Shown here one piece after another: positions 8,420-18,487 of a stretch of 63,917 bases of DNA. The position numbers were made by a program, and so were the translations under genes. The notes beneath the pieces were generated by a model that saw only the letters and a list, made by a program, of their open reading frames with translations, was not told where the DNA came from and searched no databases. The stretch comes from Gammaproteobacteria bacterium (GTDB lineage: Bacteria > Pseudomonadota > Gammaproteobacteria > HK1), in NCBI GenBank assembly GCA_022826505.1, contig JAJDUQ010000269.1, positions 1 to 63,917 of the forward strand, written 5' to 3'. Within the stretch, counting starts at the first letter, position 1, and every line of letters begins with the position of its first letter.

Positions 8420-11400
8420 TCACGCCGCCGGCACCTGGCGTTCTGCCGAAACCCTCATGTCCCAGCGAGTCGCAACCGTCTCGTGCAGGGTCAGCAGCGC
8501 CGGCACCAGCAGCAGCACCAGGAAGGTGGCGAACGCGAGGCCGAAGGCGATCGACACCGCCATCGGGATCAGGAACTGGGCCTGGAACGAGGTCTCGAAC
8601 ATCAGAGGAGTGAGGCCGCCGATGGTGGTGAGCGAGGTGAGCAGCACCGCCCGCAACCGGGAGCAGGCTGCGTCCACGACCGAGTCGCGCCACGCCAGGC
8701 CACGCTCCTTCATCTCCTTGTAGAAGCTGACGAGGATGATGGAGTCGTTCACCACGATGCCGGACAGCCCGAAGAAGCCGAACATCGACAGGATGGTGAG
8801 GTTGATGCCCATCACCCAGTGCCCGAAGATGGCGCCGACCAGACCGAACGGAATCACCGCCATCACCACCAGCGGCCAGCCGTAGGAGGCGAAGACGAAG
8901 GCGAGCACCAGGTAGATGAGTGCAAACGCGAGTCCCGCACCCCAGGCCATGTCGGCCAGCGTCTCGCCCTGATCCTCCTGCAGGCCCTTCAATGCCCACT
9001 TGACCCCGTGACGCTCGGCGATCACGGGCAGCGGCCCCGAGGTCAGATCGGCAATCACCGCGTTGGCGTTGGTGACAGCGGCATCCACGTCGGCGGAAAC
9101 CCTCACTGCCAGCCGTCCGTCGTGGTGGCGCAGGACGTCGAAGCCCCGCCGGGTCTCGATGTCGATCGCGGTGGGCAGAGGCACGGCGCCGCCTCCGGGA
9201 AGCGCGATCGCGAGGTTGGCGAGGCTGGCCAGGTCGTCCCGCTCATTGTCGGGCAGGAGCACCCGCACCTCGATCTCCTCGCCCTCGTGCTGGAAGATCT
9301 GTGCGATCTGCCCGTCGTAGGCGGCCCGTAGCTGTTCACCCACCTCCGCGACCGTCAACCCCAGGGCGCTCGCCTGCGGGGTCAGCCGAACGATGAACTG
9401 CTCCTGGCCGAACGGCATGTCGTCCTCGACCGCGCTCACGCCGGGCGCCGCGGTGAGTACCGACGCCAGCTCCAGGGCCGCCGTCTTCAGGGCACCGGGC
9501 TCGCCGCCGGTGATGCTGACCTCGATGTCCCGGCCGGGCGGCCCTCCCGAGGCCTCCCTCAAAGTCAGCGATTCGAGGCCGGGCGCCGGCTGGATACGCT
9601 CGCGCCACGCGGCGATGAGCTCGGGGATGCGGGTCTCCCGGGCGTCGGGCTCGACAAGCTGCACGCGCAGGCTCGCGAACTGGTCGCCTCGCGCGCCGCG
9701 CATGCCGTCCGCGCGCTCCGTCTCCCCGAAACGAGCGACCGCGAGGTCCACCAGCTCTTCACCAAAATGCGCCTCGGTCTCTGTCAGGGTGCGCTCCATG
9801 TGGGCGATGAACCGCTCCACCCGCTCCGCCGGGGTCCCCGCCACGAAGCTCACTCCGGCGAACAGGATCTGCCCCTCGGGCGTCGGGAAGAAGTTGAACG
9901 CGAGCCGCCCGCCCGCAACCAGACCTACCGCGAGCAACATCGCTGCCAGGGCGCTGCTCAGCGTGGTCCACGGCCGGTGCACCGCGGTGGTGACCAGGCG
10001 CCGGAAGGCCCCGTCGCGGAACCGCTCGAACGCTGCATCGAACCTGCGACGGAACCCTCTGGTCCCCACCACGCCGCCGGCGCCTCGGAACGCGTGGTGC
10101 AGATGGCCCGGAAGAATCAGGAAGCTCTCGATCACCGAGGCGATGATCACGCAGATCACCACGAGCGGGATGTCGAACAGCATCTGGCCGATGATGCCGC
10201 CCACCAGCATCAGCGGCATGAATGCCGCCACCGTGGTCAGTGACGAGGCGAGCACGGGAGCGAGCATTCGGTGCGCGCCCTCGCGCGCGGCGGCGAGCGG
10301 TGCCGCGCCGGCCTGGCGCTTCGCAAGGCTGTCCTCGCCGACCACGACCGCGTCGTCGACGATGATGCCGAAGGCCATGATGAGGGCGAACAGGCTCACC
10401 ATGTTGACGCTGCCGCCGAGCGCCCAGAGCACTGCGAGCGCGGCCATGAACGAGACCGGGATCCCGACCGTCACCCAGAGCACGACCCGGCGGTCGAGAA
10501 ACAGGAACAACACCGCGATGACCAGAACGAGCCCGGACAGGCCGTTCTCGAGCAGCAGCGTGATCCGCCCGCGGAGCAGCTCCCAGGACTCGTCGTAGGG
10601 GATGACCTCGACCCCGGGTGGCCACCGTCCGCGCTGCTCGTCGAGCCAGTCGTGAAGGATGCGAGCCGATTCGAGGGTGTCCGACTTCTCCGCGCGGCTG
10701 AGCAGCATGCTCACCGAGGGCCGGCCCTCGACGGTGGTGCGGACTTCGCCCTTTCGGGGGCGCCGCTCGACCGTCGCCACGTCGCCGAGGGCGAGATAGC
10801 GCCCGTCGTCGCTGGAGCGCAGCGCCAGACGCTCGAAGCCGCTCTCGTCGCGTCGCTGGTCGAGCGTGCGCAACTGCTTGGACGTCTCGTCGCGCCCGAT
10901 GCTGCCGGCCGGAAGGTCCCGGCTCGAGGCCGCGACCCGGCGCGCGATGTCGGCGAGCGACATGTCGAGCTCCCGTAGCACGGCGCTGGGCACCTGGACG
11001 GCAATCTCTTCGCGCGGCAGGCCGAAGATGTCGATCTTGGCGATGCCCCGCGCGAGCAGCTCGCGCTCGATCGAGCGCACGACGGGACGAAGGCTCTTCC
11101 AGTCCCGGCCGGTCACGAGCAGCCGCGCCACCGGCTCGTAGCTGACGAGGCGCGTGATCACGGGCGCCTCCGCGGCCGAGGGCAAGGCGCGGACCGACGC
11201 GACCCGCTCGTGCACCTGGTCGAGGGCAACCGTCATGTCGGACCCATCCTCGTATTCCAGGACGATCAGTCCCGACCCCTGGCTCGACGTCGAGGTCATC
11301 TCGCGCACCGTGTCGATGCCCTGCAGTTCGCGTTCCACCGGCCCGGTGATCGCCGCCTCCACGTCTTCCGCCGACGCGCCTGTCCACTTCACCTCGACGG

Positions 11401-11581
11401 TGATGAAGTCGAGGCCGTAGCTCGGGAAGAACTGGGTGTACAGCCGGCTGACGGCCCACGCTCCGGCCAGCAGCATGATCACCATCAGCAGGTTGCAGGC
11501 AACGGGATGGCGGGCGAAGGCCGCGATGAGGCCATGCGGTTGGGCGGGGGCGTCGGGCGATGCGGCGGGAGGCGTGGTCAT
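8420..11581 (-). CDS. RND-family efflux pump permease
   Basis: About 1053 residues from ATG at 11581; an upstream ATG at 11644 would add 21 residues lacking family character. It has the RND layout: a first membrane helix (NLLMVIMLLAGAWAV), a large periplasmic loop, a helix bundle containing IIVDDAVVVGED, and a second half with the same plan containing FGFFGLSGIVVNDSIILV. The pattern fits the AcrB/CusA-like proton-driven exporters of uncertain substrate. No membrane-fusion or outer-membrane channel gene lies beside it, so it works with partners elsewhere or alone. The gene stands between the RiPP locus and the polyamine-type operon and is separated from both by about 250 and 480 bases. Confidence 0.85.
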   Translation of the reverse strand: MTTPPAASPDAPAQPHGLIAAFARHPVACNLLMVIMLLAGAWAVSRLYTQFFPSYGLDFITVEVKWTGASAEDVEAAITGPVERELQGIDTVREMTSTSSQGSGLIVLEYEDGSDMTVALDQVHERVASVRALPSAAEAPVITRLVSYEPVARLLVTGRDWKSLRPVVRSIERELLARGIAKIDIFGLPREEIAVQVPSAVLRELDMSLADIARRVAASSRDLPAGSIGRDETSKQLRTLDQRRDESGFERLALRSSDDGRYLALGDVATVERRPRKGEVRTTVEGRPSVSMLLSRAEKSDTLESARILHDWLDEQRGRWPPGVEVIPYDESWELLRGRITLLLENGLSGLVLVIAVLFLFLDRRVVLWVTVGIPVSFMAALAVLWALGGSVNMVSLFALIMAFGIIVDDAVVVGEDSLAKRQAGAAPLAAAREGAHRMLAPVLASSLTTVAAFMPLMLVGGIIGQMLFDIPLVVICVIIASVIESFLILPGHLHHAFRGAGGVVGTRGFRRRFDAAFERFRDGAFRRLVTTAVHRPWTTLSSALAAMLLAVGLVAGGRLAFNFFPTPEGQILFAGVSFVAGTPAERVERFIAHMERTLTETEAHFGEELVDLAVARFGETERADGMRGARGDQFASLRVQLVEPDARETRIPELIAAWRERIQPAPGLESLTLREASGGPPGRDIEVSITGGEPGALKTAALELASVLTAAPGVSAVEDDMPFGQEQFIVRLTPQASALGLTVAEVGEQLRAAYDGQIAQIFQHEGEEIEVRVLLPDNERDDLASLANLAIALPGGGAVPLPTAIDIETRRGFDVLRHHDGRLAVRVSADVDAAVTNANAVIADLTSGPLPVIAERHGVKWALKGLQEDQGETLADMAWGAGLAFALIYLVLAFVFASYGWPLVVMAVIPFGLVGAIFGHWVMGINLTILSMFGFFGLSGIVVNDSIILVSFYKEMKERGLAWRDSVVDAACSRLRAVLLTSLTTIGGLTPLMFETSFQAQFLIPMAVSIAFGLAFATFLVLLLVPALLTLHETVATRWDMRVSAERQVPAA

Positions 11582-12061
11582 ATCGGGACAACGACGAGGA
11601 ACATGACCGGTTTCGGGACTCGGTGGATGATACGCGCTGGCCATACCACATTCGGAAAATCGCGGTCATGCCGCAAGTGCGTCGATGTCCGCGACGGCGC
11701 GGGACGCCGTCTCGCGCACCGTGGTGGCCAGAGCGGCGAAGTCGTCCATTCCGCACGCCCGTGCGACGACCGCTCGTCTCGGCGAGCTTCTGCGTCATGG
11801 TGGTCTCCCGCCGTGTGCCGGCGTGTCCGCCTTCCACAAGCGCTGATTGTCCCCTCCCTTGCCTGCCGTTCCCGGTAAAGCGTTATGAATTCAGCGAGGT
11901 ACATGCCGGCGCGGTGCCACGATTCGCCGCAGACTCTCGCAGCTTCGACCTTCCCCTCCCATGCGCCGAACGTGCACGCATGCGCGTGTTCGGGATCACA
12001 CGCGCGTCCACGCCCGAGCGGATCGAGCGGACCTCGGCGTCAGACGGTCGAGTCGGTGCGC
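11582..12061. other. Intergenic stretch, no secure gene
   Basis: Between the RND gene and the end of the permease operon. On the minus strand ATG at 11798 has a good ribosome-binding site (GGGAG) and begins MTQKLAETSGRR, but the frame then turns into Arg/Gly/His-rich, non-protein-like sequence. The +1 frame that starts shortly after reads MDDFAALATTVRETASRA and stops at once. This could be a frameshifted remnant. I recognise nothing else. Confidence 0.3.
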
Positions 12062-12883
12062 TCAGGTCGCCGGGGCCATCGCGTCGAGCCCGTAGATCCT
12101 CTCGACGATGAACAGGCCGATCACCGCGACCAGGAGCTGGATGCTGCTCGCCGCCGCCACCGACGGGTCGAACTGGTGCTCCAGGTACGAGAGCATCACC
12201 ACCGGCAGGGTGTTGGTGTCGGCGCTGCCGAAGAAGAACGAGATGGGCAGGTTGTCGATGGAGATCAGCATCGCGAAGAGCATCCCCGCGAAGATGCCCG
12301 GCTTGATCATGGGCAGGGTCACGTGCCAGAAGATCTGGAGGCGGTTCGCTCCCAGCACCGCGGCGGTCTCTTCGTAGTCCGGCGATATTCCCCGATACAC
12401 GCCCGCCACGGTGCGAATGATGTACGGCACGCTGATGACGGTGTGGGCGATGAGCAGCGAGGTGAAGGAGACGCCGAGCCCGAGCGCGGAGAGGTAGAAC
12501 AGCAGCGCGAAGCCCACCACGATGAGCGGCATCGACAGCGGCGAGAGCAGGAACGTCATGATGGAGTTGGCGAAGGGCACCTTGCCGCGCGTCACCGCAA
12601 GCGCCGCCGGCACCCCCATCAATCCGCCCACCACCGCGGTGGCGACGGCAAGCTCGACCGAGACGATGAAGCTGTCGATGAACGGCTCGTAGTCGAAGAA
12701 ACGCTCGTACCAGCGCCAGGAGAATCCCTTCGGCGGAAACACCACGTACTCCGTGGTGGTGAAGGATATCGCCACCACGATGGCGATGGGGCCGAGCAGG
12801 AAGATGAAGAACGCGATCATGTAGGCGAGCAGAGAGATTCGCGGCGCCCGCGTGCGGATTGCGTATCCCAGGCGTCCCGTCAT
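12062..12883 (-). CDS. ABC transporter permease, PotC-like
   Basis: A 273-residue inner-membrane permease with six predicted helices and the binding-protein-dependent transport signature EETAAVLGANRLQIFWHVTLP (EAA loop), which contacts the ATPase. Its ATG overlaps the stop of the PotB-like gene (ATGA), so the two are translated together. It is the last gene of the leftward operon 20539-12062. Together with the permease, binding protein and ATPase upstream it forms a type-I importer of the spermidine/putrescine class. The linked hydantoinase genes suggest an amide or cyclic-ureide related substrate rather than polyamines. Confidence 0.85.
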   Translation of the reverse strand: MTGRLGYAIRTRAPRISLLAYMIAFFIFLLGPIAIVVAISFTTTEYVVFPPKGFSWRWYERFFDYEPFIDSFIVSVELAVATAVVGGLMGVPAALAVTRGKVPFANSIMTFLLSPLSMPLIVVGFALLFYLSALGLGVSFTSLLIAHTVISVPYIIRTVAGVYRGISPDYEETAAVLGANRLQIFWHVTLPMIKPGIFAGMLFAMLISIDNLPISFFFGSADTNTLPVVMLSYLEHQFDPSVAAASSIQLLVAVIGLFIVERIYGLDAMAPAT

Positions 12884-13791
12884 CCCCTCACCCCCTTGCG
12901 CTTGATGAGCCGGAGCTGCAGGTAGAGGCACCCCACCGCGATGGCGAGCAGCACGTTGCTCATGGCCGCCGCGAACTGGAAGTCCCGGCTGATGGTGAAC
13001 TGCTGGTAAATGAGCAGCGGCAGAGTCTTCAGCTCCCCGCCTCCGAGCAGCAGGAGCGTCACGAAGCTGCCGTTGGCGAGCAGGAACACGATGATGAACC
13101 CGGTTCCGATTCCGTCGAGACTCAGAGGGAACGTGACCTTGAGGAACGTCATCACACGGTTCGCGCCGAGGATCCGCGCACTTTCCTCCAGATGCGGGTC
13201 GATGCTGCGCAGCACCGATGCGATCGACAGGACCATGAACGGCACCAGCACGTGGACCAGGCCGACCACCACCGATCCCGGCCCGTTGAGGAACGAGACC
13301 GGCCGCTCGATGAGGTCGACGCTCAGCAGGAAGTCGTTGAGCATCCCGCGTCGCGCGAAGAGCACCCGCCATCCGAAGGTGCGCATGATGATCGAGGTCA
13401 GCAGCGGCGCGATGAGCAGGAAGATGACCAGCCCCGACCACTTTCCGGAATGGCGCACCAGGAAGAGAGCCACCGGGTAGCCGATGACCACGCAGATGAG
13501 CGTGACCCCGACGCTGAGCAGCACCGTGATCCAGACGATGTTCAGGTAGTACGGGTCGGTGAAGAGCTTCGTGTAGTAGAAGCCGGCGCTGCGTTGCTCG
13601 GCGAGCGTCGCGAGCGAGTCCGTGTTCAGGATGTTGTTGATGATGGGCGTGATGAAGAAGACGACCAGGAAGACCCCGGTCACCAGGATCCACCACGGGC
13701 TCACGGTACCGGAGAAGCCTCTGGCGCGCCTGCCGCGCGAGGCGCCGGCCGCGGCGGGGAGGCTGTCTCGGGACTCCGGGACGCTACTCAT
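12880..13791 (-). CDS. ABC transporter permease, PotB-like
   Basis: A 303-residue permease with an N-terminal cytosolic tail, six membrane helices (first: WWILVTGVFLVVFFI) and the EAA-type loop EESARILGANRVMTFLKVTFP. It pairs with the PotC-like protein encoded downstream, with a 4-base overlap. The PotD-like gene upstream is separated by 312 bases holding a strong hairpin, which may lower permease expression relative to the abundant binding protein. Confidence 0.85.
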   Translation of the reverse strand: MSSVPESRDSLPAAAGASRGRRARGFSGTVSPWWILVTGVFLVVFFITPIINNILNTDSLATLAEQRSAGFYYTKLFTDPYYLNIVWITVLLSVGVTLICVVIGYPVALFLVRHSGKWSGLVIFLLIAPLLTSIIMRTFGWRVLFARRGMLNDFLLSVDLIERPVSFLNGPGSVVVGLVHVLVPFMVLSIASVLRSIDPHLEESARILGANRVMTFLKVTFPLSLDGIGTGFIIVFLLANGSFVTLLLLGGGELKTLPLLIYQQFTISRDFQFAAAMSNVLLAIAVGCLYLQLRLIKRKGVRG

Positions 13792-14025
13792 GCCGTTCCG
13801 TCCTTCACTGTCCTGTCCGGCAAGGGTGAGACCGGACTCCCGGCTCGTGTCCGTTCAGGGCCGAATGTGGATTCCCTCATCCGCAGGGCTTCACCGGTCT
13901 TGTCCGGGCTTCGTCCGGCACGTTCGGTTGCCGCCGGCGGAGTTGACCCCGATCGACCTCCTTCCCGAACAGGGCGCCATGCACGAGCGCCGGTGCGCGA
14001 ACGCGCGGGTCCGGAGATCGAAGCC

Positions 14026-14063
14026 GGGGAGCGACGGGCGACGCACCGGCCGCCCGTCGCTCC
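14026..14063 (-). terminator. Stem-loop between binding-protein and permease genes
   Basis: Arms 14026-14039 (GGGAGCGACGGGCG) and 14050-14063 are perfect 14-bp inverted repeats with a 10-base loop. It begins 41 bases beyond the stop of the binding-protein gene and 235 bases before the PotB-like start. No T-run is present, so it may be an attenuator or an mRNA-stabilising end rather than a full terminator. The rest of 13792-14103 shows no gene. Confidence 0.45.
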
Positions 14064-14103
14064 CGAATTCCGGGTCATGTCCGTGCAGGCAATTCGGCCC
14101 GGC

Positions 14104-15153
14104 TCAGAACCCGACCTCCTTGTTCCAGCGCTCGATCCAGTCGGCGGATTTCTGGCCGATCGCGCGAGGCGGCCCGTGGCGCGTATCCTCCCACGGGGTG
14201 ATACGGCTCTTCATCTTGTCGGAGTAGGTCACGTTGGTGTTGGTGACACCGTACTGGAGGTGGTTGGAGAAGCACGACATCGGACCCGGCTCGTAGACGA
14301 TGTTCAGGTACTCCCACACCGAATCCGGCGCGTTCGTCACCTTGTTCATGGCCACGCAGCTCATGACCGACTTGTCTTCGGGCACCACCACTCCCAGCCA
14401 GTCGTTGCCCTTGTCGATGAACGCCCACGCACGGCCGTCCCAGTACATGCCGATGTCCGCCTCACCGGTCTGCATCTGGTTGAGAAAGTCGGTCACGCTG
14501 CTCCACGCGATCAGGTTGCCGCTCGCCTTCATCTTGTTGACGATGTCGATGGCGGGGTCGATGTTGTCGACGCCACCGCCGTAGGTGTCGGCGAAGCCCC
14601 AGATCATGATGGTGGGCGCGATCGCGTAGCTGATCGACGGCAGGGTCGCCATCCAGTCGCCGGCGATGGTGCGGTCCACGAATTCCTTGATGGTCTTCGG
14701 CGGGTTCTTCACCGTGTCCTTGTTGTAGGCGATGATGAACGCGCCGTAGTCGAAGCACGCGCCGTAGCCGTCCACCGCGTCCTTGAAGATCTGCGGGACG
14801 TCCGCAAGGTGCTTGATGTCATCCTCGGTCGGTTTCTCGATAAGGCCCTTGTCGCCGGCCGCGATGGTGTTCGGCTCGGTGGTGACCAGAACGTGGATCG
14901 GCGGGTTCTCGGGATTCGCCTCGATCTGGCTCATCCACTGCGGGGGACTCCCGATGAGCACGTTGGCCTTGTAGCCGGTGCGTTTTTCGAATTCGTCGGC
15001 ATAGCACTCCTTGATGGCGGTCTCCCAGATTCCGCCGTACGACGTGACGGTGATGTCCTGCGCCGCGGCGCCCGCGGTTGCAGCCATTCCGGCCGCGGTG
15101 ACGGCCGCCGTCATCAGCCCCCTTGCCCAGTCTTTCGTGCTTCTCGTCTGCAT
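14104..15153 (-). CDS. Periplasmic solute-binding protein, PotD-like
   Basis: A 349-residue exported protein with a signal peptide ending near AGAAAQD (cleavage about residue 32). The mature part opens with ITVTSYGGIWETAIKECY, typical of PotD/AfuA-like extracellular solute-binding proteins, and has the two-lobe pattern with GEADIGMYWDGRAW. It delivers a small charged ligand to the PotB/PotC-like permeases. The Asp/Glu cage that binds polyamines in PotD cannot be confirmed by eye, so the ligand is open. The ATPase gene is 136 bases upstream. Confidence 0.85.
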   Translation of the reverse strand: MQTRSTKDWARGLMTAAVTAAGMAATAGAAAQDITVTSYGGIWETAIKECYADEFEKRTGYKANVLIGSPPQWMSQIEANPENPPIHVLVTTEPNTIAAGDKGLIEKPTEDDIKHLADVPQIFKDAVDGYGACFDYGAFIIAYNKDTVKNPPKTIKEFVDRTIAGDWMATLPSISYAIAPTIMIWGFADTYGGGVDNIDPAIDIVNKMKASGNLIAWSSVTDFLNQMQTGEADIGMYWDGRAWAFIDKGNDWLGVVVPEDKSVMSCVAMNKVTNAPDSVWEYLNIVYEPGPMSCFSNHLQYGVTNTNVTYSDKMKSRITPWEDTRHGPPRAIGQKSADWIERWNKEVGF

Positions 15154-15289
15154 TGCATTGCTCCCCCTGTGAAGAGATCGCCTCCGGGACCCGATGCCCC
15201 GAAATGGTTCCTCGCCCGCGCTTCCCGTCCCCGTGGGTGAGAATGCGGGCCTGCCTTTACCGGTGGCGCGGTACCCTGCCGCCCGCCGG

Positions 15290-16414
15290 TCAGTCCTGCG
15301 TCAAGATGACGGAATCCTCCTCGCTCCAGCTCAGGTGCACGCGTTGCCCCGGCTTGAACACCTGATCCCCCGAGCGGCTGCGCGCCTGGCTGTATACGAA
15401 CACCGGGTCTTCGCGGCCCGCGAGTGTGACCTCGTAGGCATGGTAGCTGCCGCGGAACACGTGGCCGAGCACCTGACCCTCCAGCACGTTGCCGTTCTCG
15501 GGCCGGTGCTCCGACGGCGTCATCTTCTCGGGCCGCACCGCCATCGTCGCCGGGCCTTCCGCCACGTCGTCTTCGGCGGTGACTCGCAGCACCATGGTCC
15601 GATCCGCGAGTTGTACCGCGAAATTCCGCGCACCGCCGCCGTTTCGGGCCTCGATCCGCCCCTCGAACAGGTTGGAGGTTCCAAGAAATTCGGAGACGAA
15701 TCGCGTGCGCGGATATTCGTAGACGTCGTTCGGCGCGCCGACCTGAAGGATGCGGCCCTCGTTCATCACCACCACGCGATCGCTCAGCGTCAGCGCCTCC
15801 TCCTGGTCATGGGTGACGAGGATGGTGGTGATCCCCAGGGTCTGCTGGATCCTTCTCAGCTCGAACTGCATGTTCTCGCGCAGGTTCTTGTCGAGTGCGC
15901 CGAGTGGCTCGTCGAGCAGCAGCACCGACGGATTGGTCACCAGGGAGCGCGCGAGCGCGACGCGCTGCTGCTGGCCCCCGGAGAGCTGGTGGGGAAATCG
16001 CTCCTCGTGGCCGGGGAGGTGAACCAGATCCAGCATCTCGCCCACGCGCCGACGGATCTCGTCGGCTCCGGTCCTGGCCATCTTCAGGCCGAAGGCGATG
16101 TTCTGGCCCACCGTCATGTGCGGGAACAGGCTGTAGTTCTGAAATACCATTCCGAGCCCCCGCTTGTTCGGCGGGAGCAGGCTCACATCGTGTCCGTCGA
16201 TGACCACCTGCCCGGTGTCGGGCGCTTCGAAGCCTGCGATGATCCGCAGCGTGGTGGTCTTTCCGCAGCCTGACGGCCCGAGCAGCGAAAGCAGCAGTCC
16301 GGGCTCTACCGTCAGGTCCGCACGCTCCAGGGCCGTCACCGTCCCGAAGCGCTTGCTCACGCCTTCCAGCCTGAGCTCCAGGCTTCTGCGCGATGCACCG
16401 GTGGTGGAGTTCAT
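15290..16414 (-). CDS. ABC transporter ATPase, PotA-like
   Basis: A 374-residue ATPase. Start at 16414 (MNSTTG) is chosen because homology begins within 15 residues (LRLEGVSKRFG). Walker A GPSGCGKTT, Q-loop, signature LSGGQQQR and Walker B LLLDEPLGALD are intact. The C-terminal ~130 residues form the TOBE/OB-type regulatory domain (RPEKMTPSE...). It energises the permeases at 12062-13791. It starts 23 bases after the stop of the hydantoinase-B gene, so enzyme and transporter genes are one transcript. Confidence 0.9.
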   Translation of the reverse strand: MNSTTGASRRSLELRLEGVSKRFGTVTALERADLTVEPGLLLSLLGPSGCGKTTTLRIIAGFEAPDTGQVVIDGHDVSLLPPNKRGLGMVFQNYSLFPHMTVGQNIAFGLKMARTGADEIRRRVGEMLDLVHLPGHEERFPHQLSGGQQQRVALARSLVTNPSVLLLDEPLGALDKNLRENMQFELRRIQQTLGITTILVTHDQEEALTLSDRVVVMNEGRILQVGAPNDVYEYPRTRFVSEFLGTSNLFEGRIEARNGGGARNFAVQLADRTMVLRVTAEDDVAEGPATMAVRPEKMTPSEHRPENGNVLEGQVLGHVFRGSYHAYEVTLAGREDPVFVYSQARSRSGDQVFKPGQRVHLSWSEEDSVILTQD

Positions 16415-16437
16415 GGCGTCGCTCGCGCGGCGTGCGC

Positions 16438-18435
16438 TCAGCGCGCCACGTGCTCGGCGAGTTCGGGATACTCCGCCGCGAGCAACGAAAATGCGCGGCG
16501 TACCTCCTGGCCCTGTCCCGAGCGTTCGTCTTCCCGCATGCGCTCGATGGCGTCGAATACGCGGTGCTTGACGAAGAAACGCCACTCCGCCGGCACCTTC
16601 GCCAGTATTCCGGTCAGCGTCTCGTAGTTGCCCCGCGTCCACACGCGCTCGAATGCCTTGCGGGCCTCGCTGTATCCGAATCCGCGGTGGCCGTCGGCGG
16701 CGAGCATCTGCCCCCGCAATTCGGCGGTCGCCGTGTCGTCCACTGCGTCATTTTCGATCACGACGCCGTATTCCGTTCTTGCCGACTCACCGCTGACGAA
16801 CCCCCTGCGCACGTCGGTGAGCACCCGCTCGGGCTCGCGCTCCAGCGGGCTGCCGTATCCCCCGGCCCCCGCGCTGGAGATCCGGAGCACGTCGCCGGGA
16901 TCGAGAGTCACGACGTCGGTATTGCCGAGGTTCACCTCCCGGTTCGAGTCCGGGTTGAGGAAGAACGAGGAAGGTTTGCCGGCGTGGCCTCCCTCCATGC
17001 CCCACGGCGTGAAGTGGGAGCGGTCGCGGTTGCGGGCGGTGACGATCGAGTTGGGCGAGAAAACCTGAAACTCCAGGGTCGTTCCGCTTCCGCCGCGCCA
17101 GCGGCCGGCCCCGCCGGAGTCGGGGGCAAGTCCGTACCTGAGAATCCTGACCGGCACCTCCGCTTCGTTGATCTCGACGGGGGTGTTCTTGAGAAAACTG
17201 AAGTTCGCACCCGACCCTTCGGTTCCGTCCCTGAACGCGACAGCGCCCGCACCACCGGTGATGGGGTCCAGATTCGCCATCAGGTGCCGTCCGGTGCGCG
17301 GATCCGTGGTGCGTACGTTGATGAGCGGACCGCCGTCGCCGCAGGCTGCGGGAATGATGTCGGGCAACGCCTGCGCGAACGCGCCGAACACGCACGATTG
17401 CAGTCGCATGGCGCCGAGGCTGCGCATTCCCACCGCCGCCGGGTACTTCGGGTTCACCAGGGATCCTTCGGGGATGATGCAGCGCGCGGGGCGAAGCAGC
17501 CCCGTGTTCAGCAGGACGGAACGGTCCATCGTGTACATCACGTACATGTAGGGAACCATCAGCAGAACGTGCCGGGGGTCGCCTCCGGTCGGAATGTTCA
17601 ACGACGAGGTGAGCTGGGGGTCGGTCTCGGAGAAGTCGAAGACGACCTCGTCGCCGTCGACCACCATGTTCACGGCAATGCGGCAGGGCTTTCCGTCAAC
17701 CGCGTCCTCGTCCATGTAGTCGGCGAAGAAGTACTCCCCATCCGGGATGCGCTCGATGAGGCGTCTCGCCTGCTGCTCGCCGTGGTCGAGCAGGTCCGTG
17801 ACCCCTTCGCGAAAGGTGTCGATGCCGAAGCGCGCGATCATTTCGTGGACCTTGCGCTCCCCGGCGGCCATGGCCGCGATCTGTGCCTTGAGGTCGCCCC
17901 AGTTCTGTTCGGGCATGCGCACGTTCATCAGCATCACGTCCACCAGCTCGCGGTTGAGTTCGCCGCGCCTGTAGAGCTTCGTGGGCGGGAAGCGGATGCC
18001 CTCCTGGTGCACGTCGGTATTCGCCCGCGACAGGCTCGCCGGAACCGCACCGCCCACGTCGGTGTTGTGGATGTGCCCGACCGAGAAGCACACCAGCTTC
18101 CCCTCGTGGAAGATGGGCTTCCACAGGTGGATGTCCGGCGAGTGGGTACACACGAACCCGCTGTAGGGATCGTTGGTCATGCACAGATCGCCTTCCTCGT
18201 AGCCGTCGATGAGTTCGATGGCACGACCGTAGTCGAGGCCTACGAACCAGGTGGCGCCGAGATCGTAAGGGGACGCGAAGGTCTTGCCGTCGGGGGTGGC
18301 GAGTCCCGTGGTGAAGTCCTCGGTCTCCTTCACGAAGGTGGAGTGCGCGGTGCGGAACAGCGTGTGTCCCATGCTTTCGGTGGCGGCGGCACAGTGGTTG
18401 GCCAGGATCTGCAGGGTCACGCGATCGATTGGCAT
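16438..18435 (-). CDS. hyuB: Hydantoinase B / oxoprolinase-type subunit
   Basis: A 665-residue protein of the HyuB family. Typical blocks are TEDFTTGLATPDGKT, NDPYSGFVCTHSPDI, GHIHNTDVGG and DPITGGAGAVAFRDG (middle), with the C-terminal SAGAGGYGSPLEREPE. With HyuA it forms an ATP-dependent cyclic-amide hydrolase (N-methylhydantoinase, acetone carboxylase and 5-oxoprolinase are relatives). The HyuA gene is 52 bases upstream and the importer genes follow. A catabolic substrate brought in by the ABC importer is the simplest reading, but the family does not fix which one. The C-terminal ~100 residues (AEWRFFVKHRVFDAIERMRE) extend beyond the core. Confidence 0.88.
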   Translation of the reverse strand: MPIDRVTLQILANHCAAATESMGHTLFRTAHSTFVKETEDFTTGLATPDGKTFASPYDLGATWFVGLDYGRAIELIDGYEEGDLCMTNDPYSGFVCTHSPDIHLWKPIFHEGKLVCFSVGHIHNTDVGGAVPASLSRANTDVHQEGIRFPPTKLYRRGELNRELVDVMLMNVRMPEQNWGDLKAQIAAMAAGERKVHEMIARFGIDTFREGVTDLLDHGEQQARRLIERIPDGEYFFADYMDEDAVDGKPCRIAVNMVVDGDEVVFDFSETDPQLTSSLNIPTGGDPRHVLLMVPYMYVMYTMDRSVLLNTGLLRPARCIIPEGSLVNPKYPAAVGMRSLGAMRLQSCVFGAFAQALPDIIPAACGDGGPLINVRTTDPRTGRHLMANLDPITGGAGAVAFRDGTEGSGANFSFLKNTPVEINEAEVPVRILRYGLAPDSGGAGRWRGGSGTTLEFQVFSPNSIVTARNRDRSHFTPWGMEGGHAGKPSSFFLNPDSNREVNLGNTDVVTLDPGDVLRISSAGAGGYGSPLEREPERVLTDVRRGFVSGESARTEYGVVIENDAVDDTATAELRGQMLAADGHRGFGYSEARKAFERVWTRGNYETLTGILAKVPAEWRFFVKHRVFDAIERMREDERSGQGQEVRRAFSLLAAEYPELAEHVAR

Positions 18436-18487
18436 TGACTCGCTCCTTGTCCGTTGCCGACGGCTGCGGGGTTGGTGATGCGCTCAA

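Noticed and set aside
11672..11798. Small leftward gene starting MTQKLAETSGRR with a good ribosome-binding site
   Set aside because: The frame soon becomes non-protein-like and the alternative frame stops after 27 codons. Kept only as a possible remnant in the intergenic entry.
8483..11878. Long open frames on the strand opposite the RND, hydantoinase and ABC genes
   Set aside because: High GC content leaves antisense frames open. Their products are rich in Arg, His, Gly and Asp with no family motifs, whereas the called frames have clear domains.
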